Source of the DNA: Geobacter sp.
GTDB taxonomy: Bacteria > Desulfobacterota > Desulfuromonadia > Geobacterales > DSM-12255
Reading direction: 5' to 3'
Assembly (NCBI GenBank): GCA_009886125.1
Contig: VFJK01000016.1
Span: 25,241 to 89,240 of the forward strand
DNA length: 64,000 nt
The position numbers were made by a program, and so were the translations under genes. The notes below the pieces were generated by a model. That model did no database searches and had not been told where the DNA came from. It worked only from the letters and a program-made list of their open reading frames with translations. The stretch's first letter is position 1; each line of letters opens with the position of its first letter. This document shows, one piece after another, positions 56,098 to 64,000 of this stretch.

Positions 56098-57908
56098 AAG
56101 CGAAACCTCACTCCACCCTCAATCCAGCGGCGGGTATTCATATACCAGTTATCCCAATATTGGGAGCCGTTGAAGAGGTTATGCCCGGAGAAGAATATCT
56201 CCGGTGAAAGCTCGTTGTTGGGGAGCAGCTTCTGGGTCAGGTGCAGATTCCAGATCATCGGTTTGTACTGCGCCAGGTGATAATCTTCGCTGTTCAACCA
56301 GGCGTAGTTGCCGCTGACAACAGCCAGAAATCCGGCCGATCTGTTCCGATAATTCAATGCAAGTTTTGCCAGGTGAACAGGAACACTCCTGATGGCCTCC
56401 CTGGTTTCAGCGTCGCGGGTATCCGTAAAGGTATAGCCACCGGAGAAGAACACCCCGTACAGCGGGACTGTCCTGGCCTCGATCTCGCACCCCTGCCGGT
56501 TGCGTTTCTTGAGAAGAGCATCTTCCTGGATGTTCCAGATATGATTGTAGAAGTAGGTCCCCTTTAGCCAGAGATAGGGGATTGCTTCCGTCTCGAAGCC
56601 GGTCTGGACCGTCCAGACCCGTTGCGGAATGCTGTTGTCTACGGCGCTAGGGAGTGAAAAACCCCGTGCGGCATAGGCACGAAGCAGGGTCTTGGAGGTG
56701 AGTTGGTAGGTAGCCCCGAGAGTGTAGTTGGTGCTGTTTTCGTTCAAACCGGTGTGGTCGTAACGAATCCCCGGCAAGATGGTCAGCTTGTCGAAAGTGA
56801 GGGTGCCGTTGCCGAGCACGGCCCAGCTGTTTCTCTCTTTATCAACGGTAAAAGGGTCGCCAGGATCAAAGGTGTTAATCTGGGTGATCTTGCTCTGCAG
56901 GTAGTCGTAACCAAGCACCAGACCCTGGCGGTTGTCACCCCACGTGAGCCTCGCCTTGCCGCCGCGGTTGCTCTCATTGAGAATATAATGGCTGGGCTCC
57001 AGCTCAAAGATGGCCTGGCTGTTCAGGCTGCTGTCCTGGCCGGACAGCTCCAGCTTCAGGTCCTGCAATAGTGGATAGCTGAAGTTGAGAAAGGAGTAGT
57101 AGCGGCGGTCCATGTTGTTGTCATGGGTAGTGTCCGGCACGTCCGTAAGCCCCCGGCCAGCCTCTGTGTACGAGACCCCAAGGGTCAGATTGCCCCTTGC
57201 CGGCAGATCGTAGCTGATCTTTCCGTAGAGGTTGTTCCGGTTGGTGCCGTTATTGGGGCGGAGCCCGTCGGAATGGAGATTGCCGCCGAAGAGATAGTAG
57301 CCGAAGCGATTGGACGTGCCGCTGAGATCGGCGAGAAGGTCTGCCGTGTTCCGCTCACCAAGGGAAGCAGCGGCAGTGCCGCTGATCGCTTTGCCTTGTT
57401 GCGGGGATTTGGTGACCACGTTCACCACTCCGCCAAGAGCCGCACCCCAGGTTGCCGAAGCAGAGCCTTTGATGATCTCGATCCGGTCGATATGCTGGAC
57501 CGGTATCAAGCCGGGGTCGTTAGCCCCCTGGAGCAGGTTCCCCTGGCTGACCCCGTCGATCAGCAGCAGGATGTTGCCGCTGGCATCCTCTTCCCCCTGG
57601 AGAGTGAAGAATGTAAAGTCCCCCGGTGTCCTCGTACTGTTTAGTTGAATGCCGGGAACTGTCTGCAGTACCTCAGTAAGGCTATGGGCACTGAGGGCGG
57701 CAATCTGCTCGGCCGTAATGACGGTAACGTTTTCAGCAATTTTTGACGTTGGTCGGGGGGAGCGGGGGCGGGGAGCAGCCGTATCATGGTCGGCTGCCAG
57801 TCCCATGGGAAGGAGATCATCATCCGGCTCTACACCCCAGGCAGGGACAGCAGCCAGCAGGAGCAGGCAGAGGATCTGTATGCATTTGATGAAACGAAAA
57901 AAGGGCAC
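56094..57908 (-). CDS. TonB-dependent receptor
   Basis: ENVTVITAEQIAALSAHSLTEVLQTVPGIQ plug, RIEIIKGSASATWG, C-terminal aromatic F. Confidence 0.94.
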   Translation of the reverse strand: MPFFRFIKCIQILCLLLLAAVPAWGVEPDDDLLPMGLAADHDTAAPRPRSPRPTSKIAENVTVITAEQIAALSAHSLTEVLQTVPGIQLNSTRTPGDFTFFTLQGEEDASGNILLLIDGVSQGNLLQGANDPGLIPVQHIDRIEIIKGSASATWGAALGGVVNVVTKSPQQGKAISGTAAASLGERNTADLLADLSGTSNRFGYYLFGGNLHSDGLRPNNGTNRNNLYGKISYDLPARGNLTLGVSYTEAGRGLTDVPDTTHDNNMDRRYYSFLNFSYPLLQDLKLELSGQDSSLNSQAIFELEPSHYILNESNRGGKARLTWGDNRQGLVLGYDYLQSKITQINTFDPGDPFTVDKERNSWAVLGNGTLTFDKLTILPGIRYDHTGLNENSTNYTLGATYQLTSKTLLRAYAARGFSLPSAVDNSIPQRVWTVQTGFETEAIPYLWLKGTYFYNHIWNIQEDALLKKRNRQGCEIEARTVPLYGVFFSGGYTFTDTRDAETREAIRSVPVHLAKLALNYRNRSAGFLAVVSGNYAWLNSEDYHLAQYKPMIWNLHLTQKLLPNNELSPEIFFSGHNLFNGSQYWDNWYMNTRRWIEGGVRFRF

Positions 57909-58120
57909 CTGATTTGCCTTGCGATTTCGGAAAGATGTCGATTATACCGTAAAAATTTTCAAAGCATTTTTCGTTCCAGTGCCGATTAAGGTATATACAT
58001 CTCTCCTGTCTGTCAAGTTCTCATGAAGCATCATCATCTCCCAGTGCACTTATGTTTCGAGTTTATCCTGAAGGCCTGATACTCTCGAATAACTCCATTT
58101 CATAACCATCATCCCCCGAC

Positions 58121-58248
58121 GTAAAGAAACGTTACATATACGGTAAACCGCCGGGCAGAGGGCCTCTGCAGGTAAACGTAAAATAATTTTACGTTTTTAC
58201 AACTCACTGAAATCATAGCAGATAGCCTGATTTGTAAAATTTCTTTAC
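58121..58248. promoter_or_regulatory. Three-site operator array GTAA-N7-TTAC
   Basis: 58121-58135 GTAAAGAAACGTTAC; 58178-58192 GTAAAATAATTTTAC; 58234-58248 GTAAAATTTCTTTAC. Confidence 0.7.
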
Positions 58249-58371
58249 GTTAGCAGTTTCTTGCTTCCGGGTTTTAATGTGCTTCCTGCCGCCGGCCTGG
58301 CTGGCACTGACTTCGTAACATACCTATATCCCTTAGTTTTCTTTATCATATTCCAGGAGGAGTGAACTGGC

Positions 58372-59025
58372 ATGTTTAGTGAATTATCTCTGCCTTACCA
58401 CGGCAGCAAAGGGATCACCATGGACAGCTCAACAATGAAAAACCTTCCACTGATGATCAATACGGTCACAATTCCCGGAGTCAAGGGGCTCATCGGCATA
58501 ACCTCCCGTCCGGGAATGGATGATGAAGCGAGTGGTTTCGATCTTTACGGGGAACGACTGATCGATGACGTGCTGACAATCTGTAAGTGGGGGGCTTCTG
58601 CGCTGGTTACCCTGTTGGAAGAGCTGGAGTTCCACGTTCTCGGCGTCAAGGATCTGCCCAACACGGCGGAGTCGCTCAATCTCCCCTGGCTCCACCTCCC
58701 CCTGCCCGACAAGAGTATCCCCGACAAGAAGTTTGAGGAACAGTGGTTGGTTACCGGTCCGCGGCTTTGCCAGATGCTGTGTGACGGGCAGCGGATCGTG
58801 ATCCACTGCAAGGAAGGGATCGGCCGGGCCGGGCTGATTGCCGCCCGGTTGATGATCGAACTGGGGATTCCTCCCGTGCAGGCGATCACGACAGTGCAGA
58901 AAGCGAGGCCGGGGAGTCTGCGACTCAATTCACATGAGAAATACTGCTACTCCCTTGCGCTTGACAGACAGATCGCTCCACTGGCCAATTCACCTATGCC
59001 TGTCAAGAACACCGGACACAATTAA
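58372..59025 (+). CDS. Dual-specificity/tyrosine phosphatase-like protein, copy 1
   Basis: VIHCKEGIGRAGLIAARLMIELG CX5R loop. Confidence 0.85.
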   Translation: MFSELSLPYHGSKGITMDSSTMKNLPLMINTVTIPGVKGLIGITSRPGMDDEASGFDLYGERLIDDVLTICKWGASALVTLLEELEFHVLGVKDLPNTAESLNLPWLHLPLPDKSIPDKKFEEQWLVTGPRLCQMLCDGQRIVIHCKEGIGRAGLIAARLMIELGIPPVQAITTVQKARPGSLRLNSHEKYCYSLALDRQIAPLANSPMPVKNTGHN

Positions 59026-59050
59026 ACATGAAAGAGACTCGGAGGCATTC

Positions 59051-59416
59051 ATGCAGAAAGTTTTCATAATTGACGACGACAAACTGATCACCACAATCTA
59101 TACGGACTTTTTTGCGACCAAAGGATATATCGTTTCTTCAACAAACAGCTCCTTTGGTGTCTCAAACGGCATAAGATCTCTGGAGCCTGATGTGATACTC
59201 CTGGATATGAACCTTCCCGGGTTGAGCGGTAAAGGACTGCTCAATGTCATCGGCTGCAAGGGGGATTTTAAAATTGTCCTGATTTCAGGGGATTCGCAAA
59301 AAACAGCGATGAAGACCCTTATCGAGGACGGTCATGCGCATGATTATTTCGTTAAAGGGGAGTCGCTCGACAAGCTCGGGCATAAAGTCAGCGCTCTGCT
59401 TGGCCTTGGCGTCTGA
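59051..59416 (+). CDS. Stand-alone REC-domain protein, copy 1
   Basis: VFIIDDDKLITTIY, VILLDMNLPGLSGKG, FVKG. Confidence 0.88.
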   Translation: MQKVFIIDDDKLITTIYTDFFATKGYIVSSTNSSFGVSNGIRSLEPDVILLDMNLPGLSGKGLLNVIGCKGDFKIVLISGDSQKTAMKTLIEDGHAHDYFVKGESLDKLGHKVSALLGLGV

Positions 59417-59441
59417 TGTCACTCCTTATGGGATAGCTGCG

Positions 59442-60242
59442 ATGAATCCGGCTGTTTCATCAGATGAAACGGAGGGTGCTGTGAAAAAGGTACTTCTGAC
59501 AAGCTCATCAAAAACGTTTCTTTCAAGGAACAAATACCTGCTTACGGATAAGGGATTTCTACTCTTCACCGCAGCCAGCGGCCAAGAAGCAATAAAACTG
59601 CACCAGGAGTCTCTATTTGATCTGATCCTCTCCGACCTGGAGCTGGATGACATGGATGGCTGCAGCCTCTGTTCTGAAGTCCGCAGGACAGAATCTTCAA
59701 GGGCTGTTCCTGTTGTCTTAATCTGCCATGACACAGCCGAATGTGTGGAAAAAGTCGAGCAGAGCAATGCTGCAGCTCTGCTCTTAAGACCGATCGACCC
59801 GACACAGCTGCTGGTGACAATCGGGAGTTTCATCGACATGCAGTTAGCCAGATGCAAACGAGTTGTATTCACTGCTGAAGTAGCAACAAGAAAGCAGGAG
59901 ATAGAGTTTATCTGCGTTTCCCATGACATCAGTGCTACTGGAATTCTGTTAGAAACAGAACAGCAACTCTCCATAGGAGACCGGATCAGCTGCGCTTTCA
60001 GCGTTTATGACTCCGCCCGGACCTGGACAGAAGGGGAAGTAACCCGTAGTATCAGCTCCCCGGCAAGCAGGAATTTTTACGGGATAAAATTTATTAACCT
60101 CCCAGTCTCACAATGTAATGAAATTAAAAAATATGTTTCATTGAATGATCATTTAGGCATCCGGTTAGCCTTTAATCCAAGCAGGTCAAGGTATGGATCT
60201 GCTCTTCTGCCAATCGGGACAGATACATTCTGTCGGGATTGA
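59442..60242 (+). CDS. REC-PilZ protein
   Basis: DLILSDLELDDMDG REC; SHDISATGILLETE PilZ. Confidence 0.78.
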   Translation: MNPAVSSDETEGAVKKVLLTSSSKTFLSRNKYLLTDKGFLLFTAASGQEAIKLHQESLFDLILSDLELDDMDGCSLCSEVRRTESSRAVPVVLICHDTAECVEKVEQSNAAALLLRPIDPTQLLVTIGSFIDMQLARCKRVVFTAEVATRKQEIEFICVSHDISATGILLETEQQLSIGDRISCAFSVYDSARTWTEGEVTRSISSPASRNFYGIKFINLPVSQCNEIKKYVSLNDHLGIRLAFNPSRSRYGSALLPIGTDTFCRD

Positions 60243-60287
60243 ATCCAGTGAAATGCCTTTATTTACACGTCAGCATAAGGGGTCAGA

Positions 60288-60887
60288 ATGATAAGCCCTT
60301 CTACCGCTACCATAAAGAATCTTCCGTTATTGATCGATACCGTCACGATTCCCGGAGTCAAGGGTCAGATCGGCATAACCTCCTGCCCCGGGATGAAGGA
60401 TGATTACAACTGCTTCGATAGCTATGTCGACAGTTTGTTTGAGGACCTGCTCGCAATCCGCAACTGGGGAGCTTCTACCCTGGTCACCCTGCTTGATGGC
60501 TCAGAGTTAACCACTCTCGGCGTCAAGGATCTGCCCAAGAAGGCAAATTCGCTCAATCTCCTCTGGCTCCATCTGCCCATCCGTAACTTGAGTACCCCTG
60601 ACGAAAAATTTGATGAGTATTGGGTCTGGGCAGGACCGCGTCTTTGTCAGTGGCTGCGGGAAGGGCAACGGATCGTGCTTCACTGCAAGGAAGGGATCGG
60701 CAGGGCAGGGATTATTGCCGCACGCCTGATGATAGAGCTGGGGACCCCTCCTGCCCAGGCAATAACAACGGTACAGAAAGCAAGACCGGGAGCTCTTCAG
60801 CTCTATTCACATGAAAAGTACTGCTACTCTCTTGCTTTTGATCGCCAGATTGCTGCTCCCGATGGGTTTCAAAGGCCTATAAAATAA
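60288..60887 (+). CDS. Dual-specificity/tyrosine phosphatase-like protein, copy 2
   Basis: VLHCKEGIGRAGIIAARLMIELG; strongly similar to copy 1. Confidence 0.85.
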   Translation: MISPSTATIKNLPLLIDTVTIPGVKGQIGITSCPGMKDDYNCFDSYVDSLFEDLLAIRNWGASTLVTLLDGSELTTLGVKDLPKKANSLNLLWLHLPIRNLSTPDEKFDEYWVWAGPRLCQWLREGQRIVLHCKEGIGRAGIIAARLMIELGTPPAQAITTVQKARPGALQLYSHEKYCYSLAFDRQIAAPDGFQRPIK

Positions 60888-60937
60888 CATCTTTAGAAGT
60901 CAGTTCTACTGCTGACCTCTTGTTACATAAGGATTTT

Positions 60938-61333
60938 ATGAAAAAGCTCTTCATCATCGACTACGACAAACTGATCACAACTGCCTACTCCGATTTTTTA
61001 ACGGACAAAGGGTATGTCGTTGCTTCATGCAACTCCCCCTTTGGTGCCACAACCGGCATAAGAGTACTCGATCCGGATGTTGTCATTGTTGATCTGAACC
61101 TCCCCGGGTTGAGCGGTAAAGGGCTCCTCAATTTAATCGACTATAGCGGAAGATATAAAGTCGTGCTGATTTCCGGGGATTCGCAGGAAGACGATATGAA
61201 GACTCTTACCGAGAACGGAAAGGCTCATGCCTATTTTGTCAAGGGAGCGCCTCTCAACATCCTTGCGCATAAAATCAGTCGCCTGCTTCACGCAAGCAAC
61301 ACAGATCATCCTCAGATTCGTCCTTCCCGATAG
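60938..61333 (+). CDS. Stand-alone REC-domain protein, copy 2
   Basis: LFIIDYDKLITTAYSDF, VVIVDLNLPGLSGKG, FVKG. Confidence 0.87.
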   Translation: MKKLFIIDYDKLITTAYSDFLTDKGYVVASCNSPFGATTGIRVLDPDVVIVDLNLPGLSGKGLLNLIDYSGRYKVVLISGDSQEDDMKTLTENGKAHAYFVKGAPLNILAHKISRLLHASNTDHPQIRPSR

Positions 61334-61393
61334 GGGAATCAGTCCCATTCACGGGATGCTGGGAACAGGTGAGTTTTAAAGTGCTATTTAATG

Positions 61394-61421
61394 GGTCATG
61401 ACTGGAACTTTAGTCATGACC
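61394..61421. repeat. Inverted repeat, possible terminator or operator
   Basis: GGTCATGACT-N8-AGTCATGACC. Confidence 0.55.
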
Positions 61422-61585
61422 ATTTATTTATTCTGTATTATACCATCACCATTGTCTCATACCGGAAAAATGCACGTTGCTCTACGAACAGCTCCATTGC
61501 CCATTGCCGAGACTTCCTATATAGTAACCATACTCTGCCTCTGAACGGCACGCCTACTCATCCCCCTGCAAAGGAACTGTAACGT

Positions 61586-62449
61586 ATGACTATTCGATGG
61601 TTTCCCGGACATATGGGGAAGGCCCTGGAGCAGATCCAGGACCTGATCAAAAAAATTGATGTAGTGATCGAAGTCCTGGACGCCAGGCTTCCCTATTCCA
61701 GCTCCAATCACAAGCTTACCGAGCTGCGCCGGACCAAGCCCTGGATCAAGGTACTGAACAAGCACGACCTGGCAGACCCTGCCGTGACAAAAGCCTGGGT
61801 GCGGGAGTTCGAGCTGCAGGCCGGTGTGCGGGCACTTCCCCTGTCGGCGAAGAAACATGCTGATACAAAGCCGCTGATCAGGCTCTGCCAGGTGATGGCG
61901 CCGAGACGTGGCAAGCCCGGCCTGCCGGTTCGCGCCATGATAGTCGGGATCCCCAATGTGGGGAAATCGACCCTGATCAACACCCTGGCCGGAAAGAGCA
62001 TGGCCAAAGTGGGTGACAAACCGGCGATAACCACGACAAGGCAGCTGATCGACCTGCACAACGGCGTCGTCCTGAACGATACGCCCGGGGTTCTCTGGCC
62101 GGATATGAGCGATCAGGACGGCGCATACCGGCTGGCCGCCAGCGGAGCAATCGGTGCAAATGCAATGGACAGCACCGAAGTCGGCTTCTTTGCCGGCGAA
62201 TTCCTGCTGCGTCGCTATCCTGACCAATTATTGAAACGATACGGTCTTCAGGCTCTCCCTGAAACGCCCCATGACCTGCTGTTAGCTGTCGGTCGCCGTC
62301 TGGGGTGCCTTACAGGAGGCGGGGAGGTGGATATGAACCGGACTGCAGAGGCGTTCCTGCGGGAGCTGCGAGCGGCGAAGATCGGCCGTATCAGTCTGGA
62401 AGAGCCATCACCAGCCCCTTCGATTGTAATAGATAAACCTAACAGTTGA
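61586..62449 (+). CDS. YlqF/RbgA-type ribosome biogenesis GTPase
   Basis: Circularly permuted GTPase: NKHDLAD, GIPNVGKSTLINTLAGK, DTPGVLWP. Confidence 0.93.
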   Translation: MTIRWFPGHMGKALEQIQDLIKKIDVVIEVLDARLPYSSSNHKLTELRRTKPWIKVLNKHDLADPAVTKAWVREFELQAGVRALPLSAKKHADTKPLIRLCQVMAPRRGKPGLPVRAMIVGIPNVGKSTLINTLAGKSMAKVGDKPAITTTRQLIDLHNGVVLNDTPGVLWPDMSDQDGAYRLAASGAIGANAMDSTEVGFFAGEFLLRRYPDQLLKRYGLQALPETPHDLLLAVGRRLGCLTGGGEVDMNRTAEAFLRELRAAKIGRISLEEPSPAPSIVIDKPNS

Positions 62450-62493
62450 GTTTCACGCAGGAATAGGGTATATAAATCGTTGCGCACAGACAC

Positions 62494-62581
<88 letters not shown>

Positions 62582-62802
62582 GTAAAATTAGAGGGTTACA
62601 GCTTGGCGCTGTAGCCCTTTTGTTTTTGATTTTGAAAAGTATGGTATCTAGTATGGTAGCTCTTGGGCTTGCTGCAAAGTTCAGAAGACAAAAACCTGGC
62701 CTGATACCGTTAGGTATTTTTCGTTTGATCAACGGGCATGGCTTGACCTGCCGAGCCTGGTTAGAACCTCGGTATTCTTCTGCTATTGAGATTTGGGGTT
62801 TC

Positions 62803-63972
62803 TTATTCTTCATTCTCATAATATAAATCTGTGCACATATCAGGGTTTGGTACAAAGTCACTTCTCAATAGTCTAATTGCCATAGGGTCTTCGGCATGCA
62901 ATTTCTCCTCAATAATATTTCTCAGTTCATTAATTTTGTCACAATGGCTTGCTAATAAGTAAAACCTATATTTGTTCAGCCACTCCATTGTCTCATTGAA
63001 TCTTTTGCGACTGGCAGGTTTTCTAGCTACAAGTTTCTCCAAACAGTCAATTGCATTTTCAATCTGTGTTCTTTTGATGGCAGGTTTTAAGTCAGGAATA
63101 AAATCAATACCCCCATCTTCTGAGACAACTATTGCTAAACATGGGTACTTTGAGGTCTTTACATATCGAATTGCTGAATTGTACCTAGCTCCTCTTGCAG
63201 GATTTCCATTAGCGGTAGCCATACCGTCAAGAATTGCACCAATTGCGTAACAAGTTCCTTTTGGATTGATAATAACAGCACCGTCTATAGGTGTAAGATT
63301 CCGTAATAGTTCCGACGTGAGGGCTTTGGGGGAAATAGGTAGACTTTGTGAGCTAAGTCTTATGGCCTCCTTTTTGGCCGCCTTTGTGACTAAAAGCATG
63401 GTTCCATGTTGCTCTTTCTCTGCTTCGCACACAAGGAGAACGATTCGACTAATTTGCCTGTCATTCATTTCGCCAAAAATACGAGGAAGGTCTTTACGAA
63501 GTTTATCCTCATTAAACGGTGGTTTGGGCAGATATGGTTGCCCGTATTTAACACGTATCAAGACTTGATCATTGTGTATTACCTCCCAATGATGACGCCC
63601 AATAAACTTTATTTTGAAAAGATTTTCCTGCTCTTGAAGATATCCAACTTCCTTTACAAGGCCAAAAACATTAGCTGAATCTGTGTGTAAAGCTAAATCT
63701 TTTGATACCAGCTGAAGTAACTTTCTTGAAGCCCTGGTCACAGCCAATTTGGTAGGAGCGGTAAATTTAACAATATGTTTAATTGCTGGATGGTCTTTCC
63801 TTGCTAAGATAAAAACACCACTTCCTTCAGCTCTTTCATAATCAGTTGCTGCAATATTCGTACATGCGCCAAATATACCGTGCCATCCATCTATGCAGTT
63901 CTGATCAACTCTGTAGGCAATATCCTTTAAGAATTTGTTTGCGGCATCTCTGAGAATTTCTTCTGCATTCAA
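62803..63972 (-). CDS. DisA_N diadenylate cyclase-like protein with N-terminal sensor-like domain (DACNV-like)
   Basis: PIDGAVIINPKGTCYAIGAILDG and GNPARGARYNSAIRYVKTSKYPCLAIVVSEDGGIDFIPDL. Confidence 0.75.
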   Translation of the reverse strand: MNAEEILRDAANKFLKDIAYRVDQNCIDGWHGIFGACTNIAATDYERAEGSGVFILARKDHPAIKHIVKFTAPTKLAVTRASRKLLQLVSKDLALHTDSANVFGLVKEVGYLQEQENLFKIKFIGRHHWEVIHNDQVLIRVKYGQPYLPKPPFNEDKLRKDLPRIFGEMNDRQISRIVLLVCEAEKEQHGTMLLVTKAAKKEAIRLSSQSLPISPKALTSELLRNLTPIDGAVIINPKGTCYAIGAILDGMATANGNPARGARYNSAIRYVKTSKYPCLAIVVSEDGGIDFIPDLKPAIKRTQIENAIDCLEKLVARKPASRKRFNETMEWLNKYRFYLLASHCDKINELRNIIEEKLHAEDPMAIRLLRSDFVPNPDMCTDLYYENEE

Positions 63973-64000
63973 ATTACTCGGTCCAAATCCTGGATTTGGC

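Overview
The window looks like a chromosomal segment of a Geobacter-like deltaproteobacterium (short geopilin-type PilA, MglB/MglA pair, large pyruvate:ferredoxin oxidoreductase, SelA, many PilZ/REC/GGDEF proteins); the taxonomy is inferred, not tested. Housekeeping blocks lie at about 1-5.9 kb and 28.2-62.5 kb. They are interrupted by a ~22 kb integrative island (about 6.0-28.1 kb) inserted at tRNA-Ser(GGA) and ending just upstream of the SRP RNA gene. A second island appears to start at tRNA-Ser(CGA) (62494-62581) and runs off the window. The first island carries a P4-type integrase, AlpA, two tandem paralogues with an Ada-like Cys motif, a resolvase, a RadC-like protein, a Type I R-M operon with an embedded AlbA-like ATPase gene, a serine recombinase/ParB/ParB cassette, and a five-gene operon behind a divergent XRE regulator. 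That operon encodes an OGG-like HhH glycosylase, a small Gly-rich protein, a PfkB-nucleoside deoxyribosyltransferase fusion, a QueC-like enzyme and a SagB-like nitroreductase. It is my main candidate for an under-described system. It resembles the nucleobase-chemistry genes accessory to type IV CBASS but has no CD-NTase. The second main result is a selenoprotein gene missed by the ORF track: an 85-aa AhpD/CMD-like protein with a CxxU motif at 51046-51303 (-), a hairpin shaped like a bacterial SECIS just after the UGA, and selA in the same window. Other observations include a 33-bp-phased iteron, a GTAA-N7-TTAC operator array, an NtrC-type regulator split by an in-frame amber stop, an orphan short PilA, a tandem phosphatase-REC duplication, a structured ncRNA candidate and a diadenylate-cyclase-like (DisA_N) protein in the second island. 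All calls come from reading the sequence; no searches were run.
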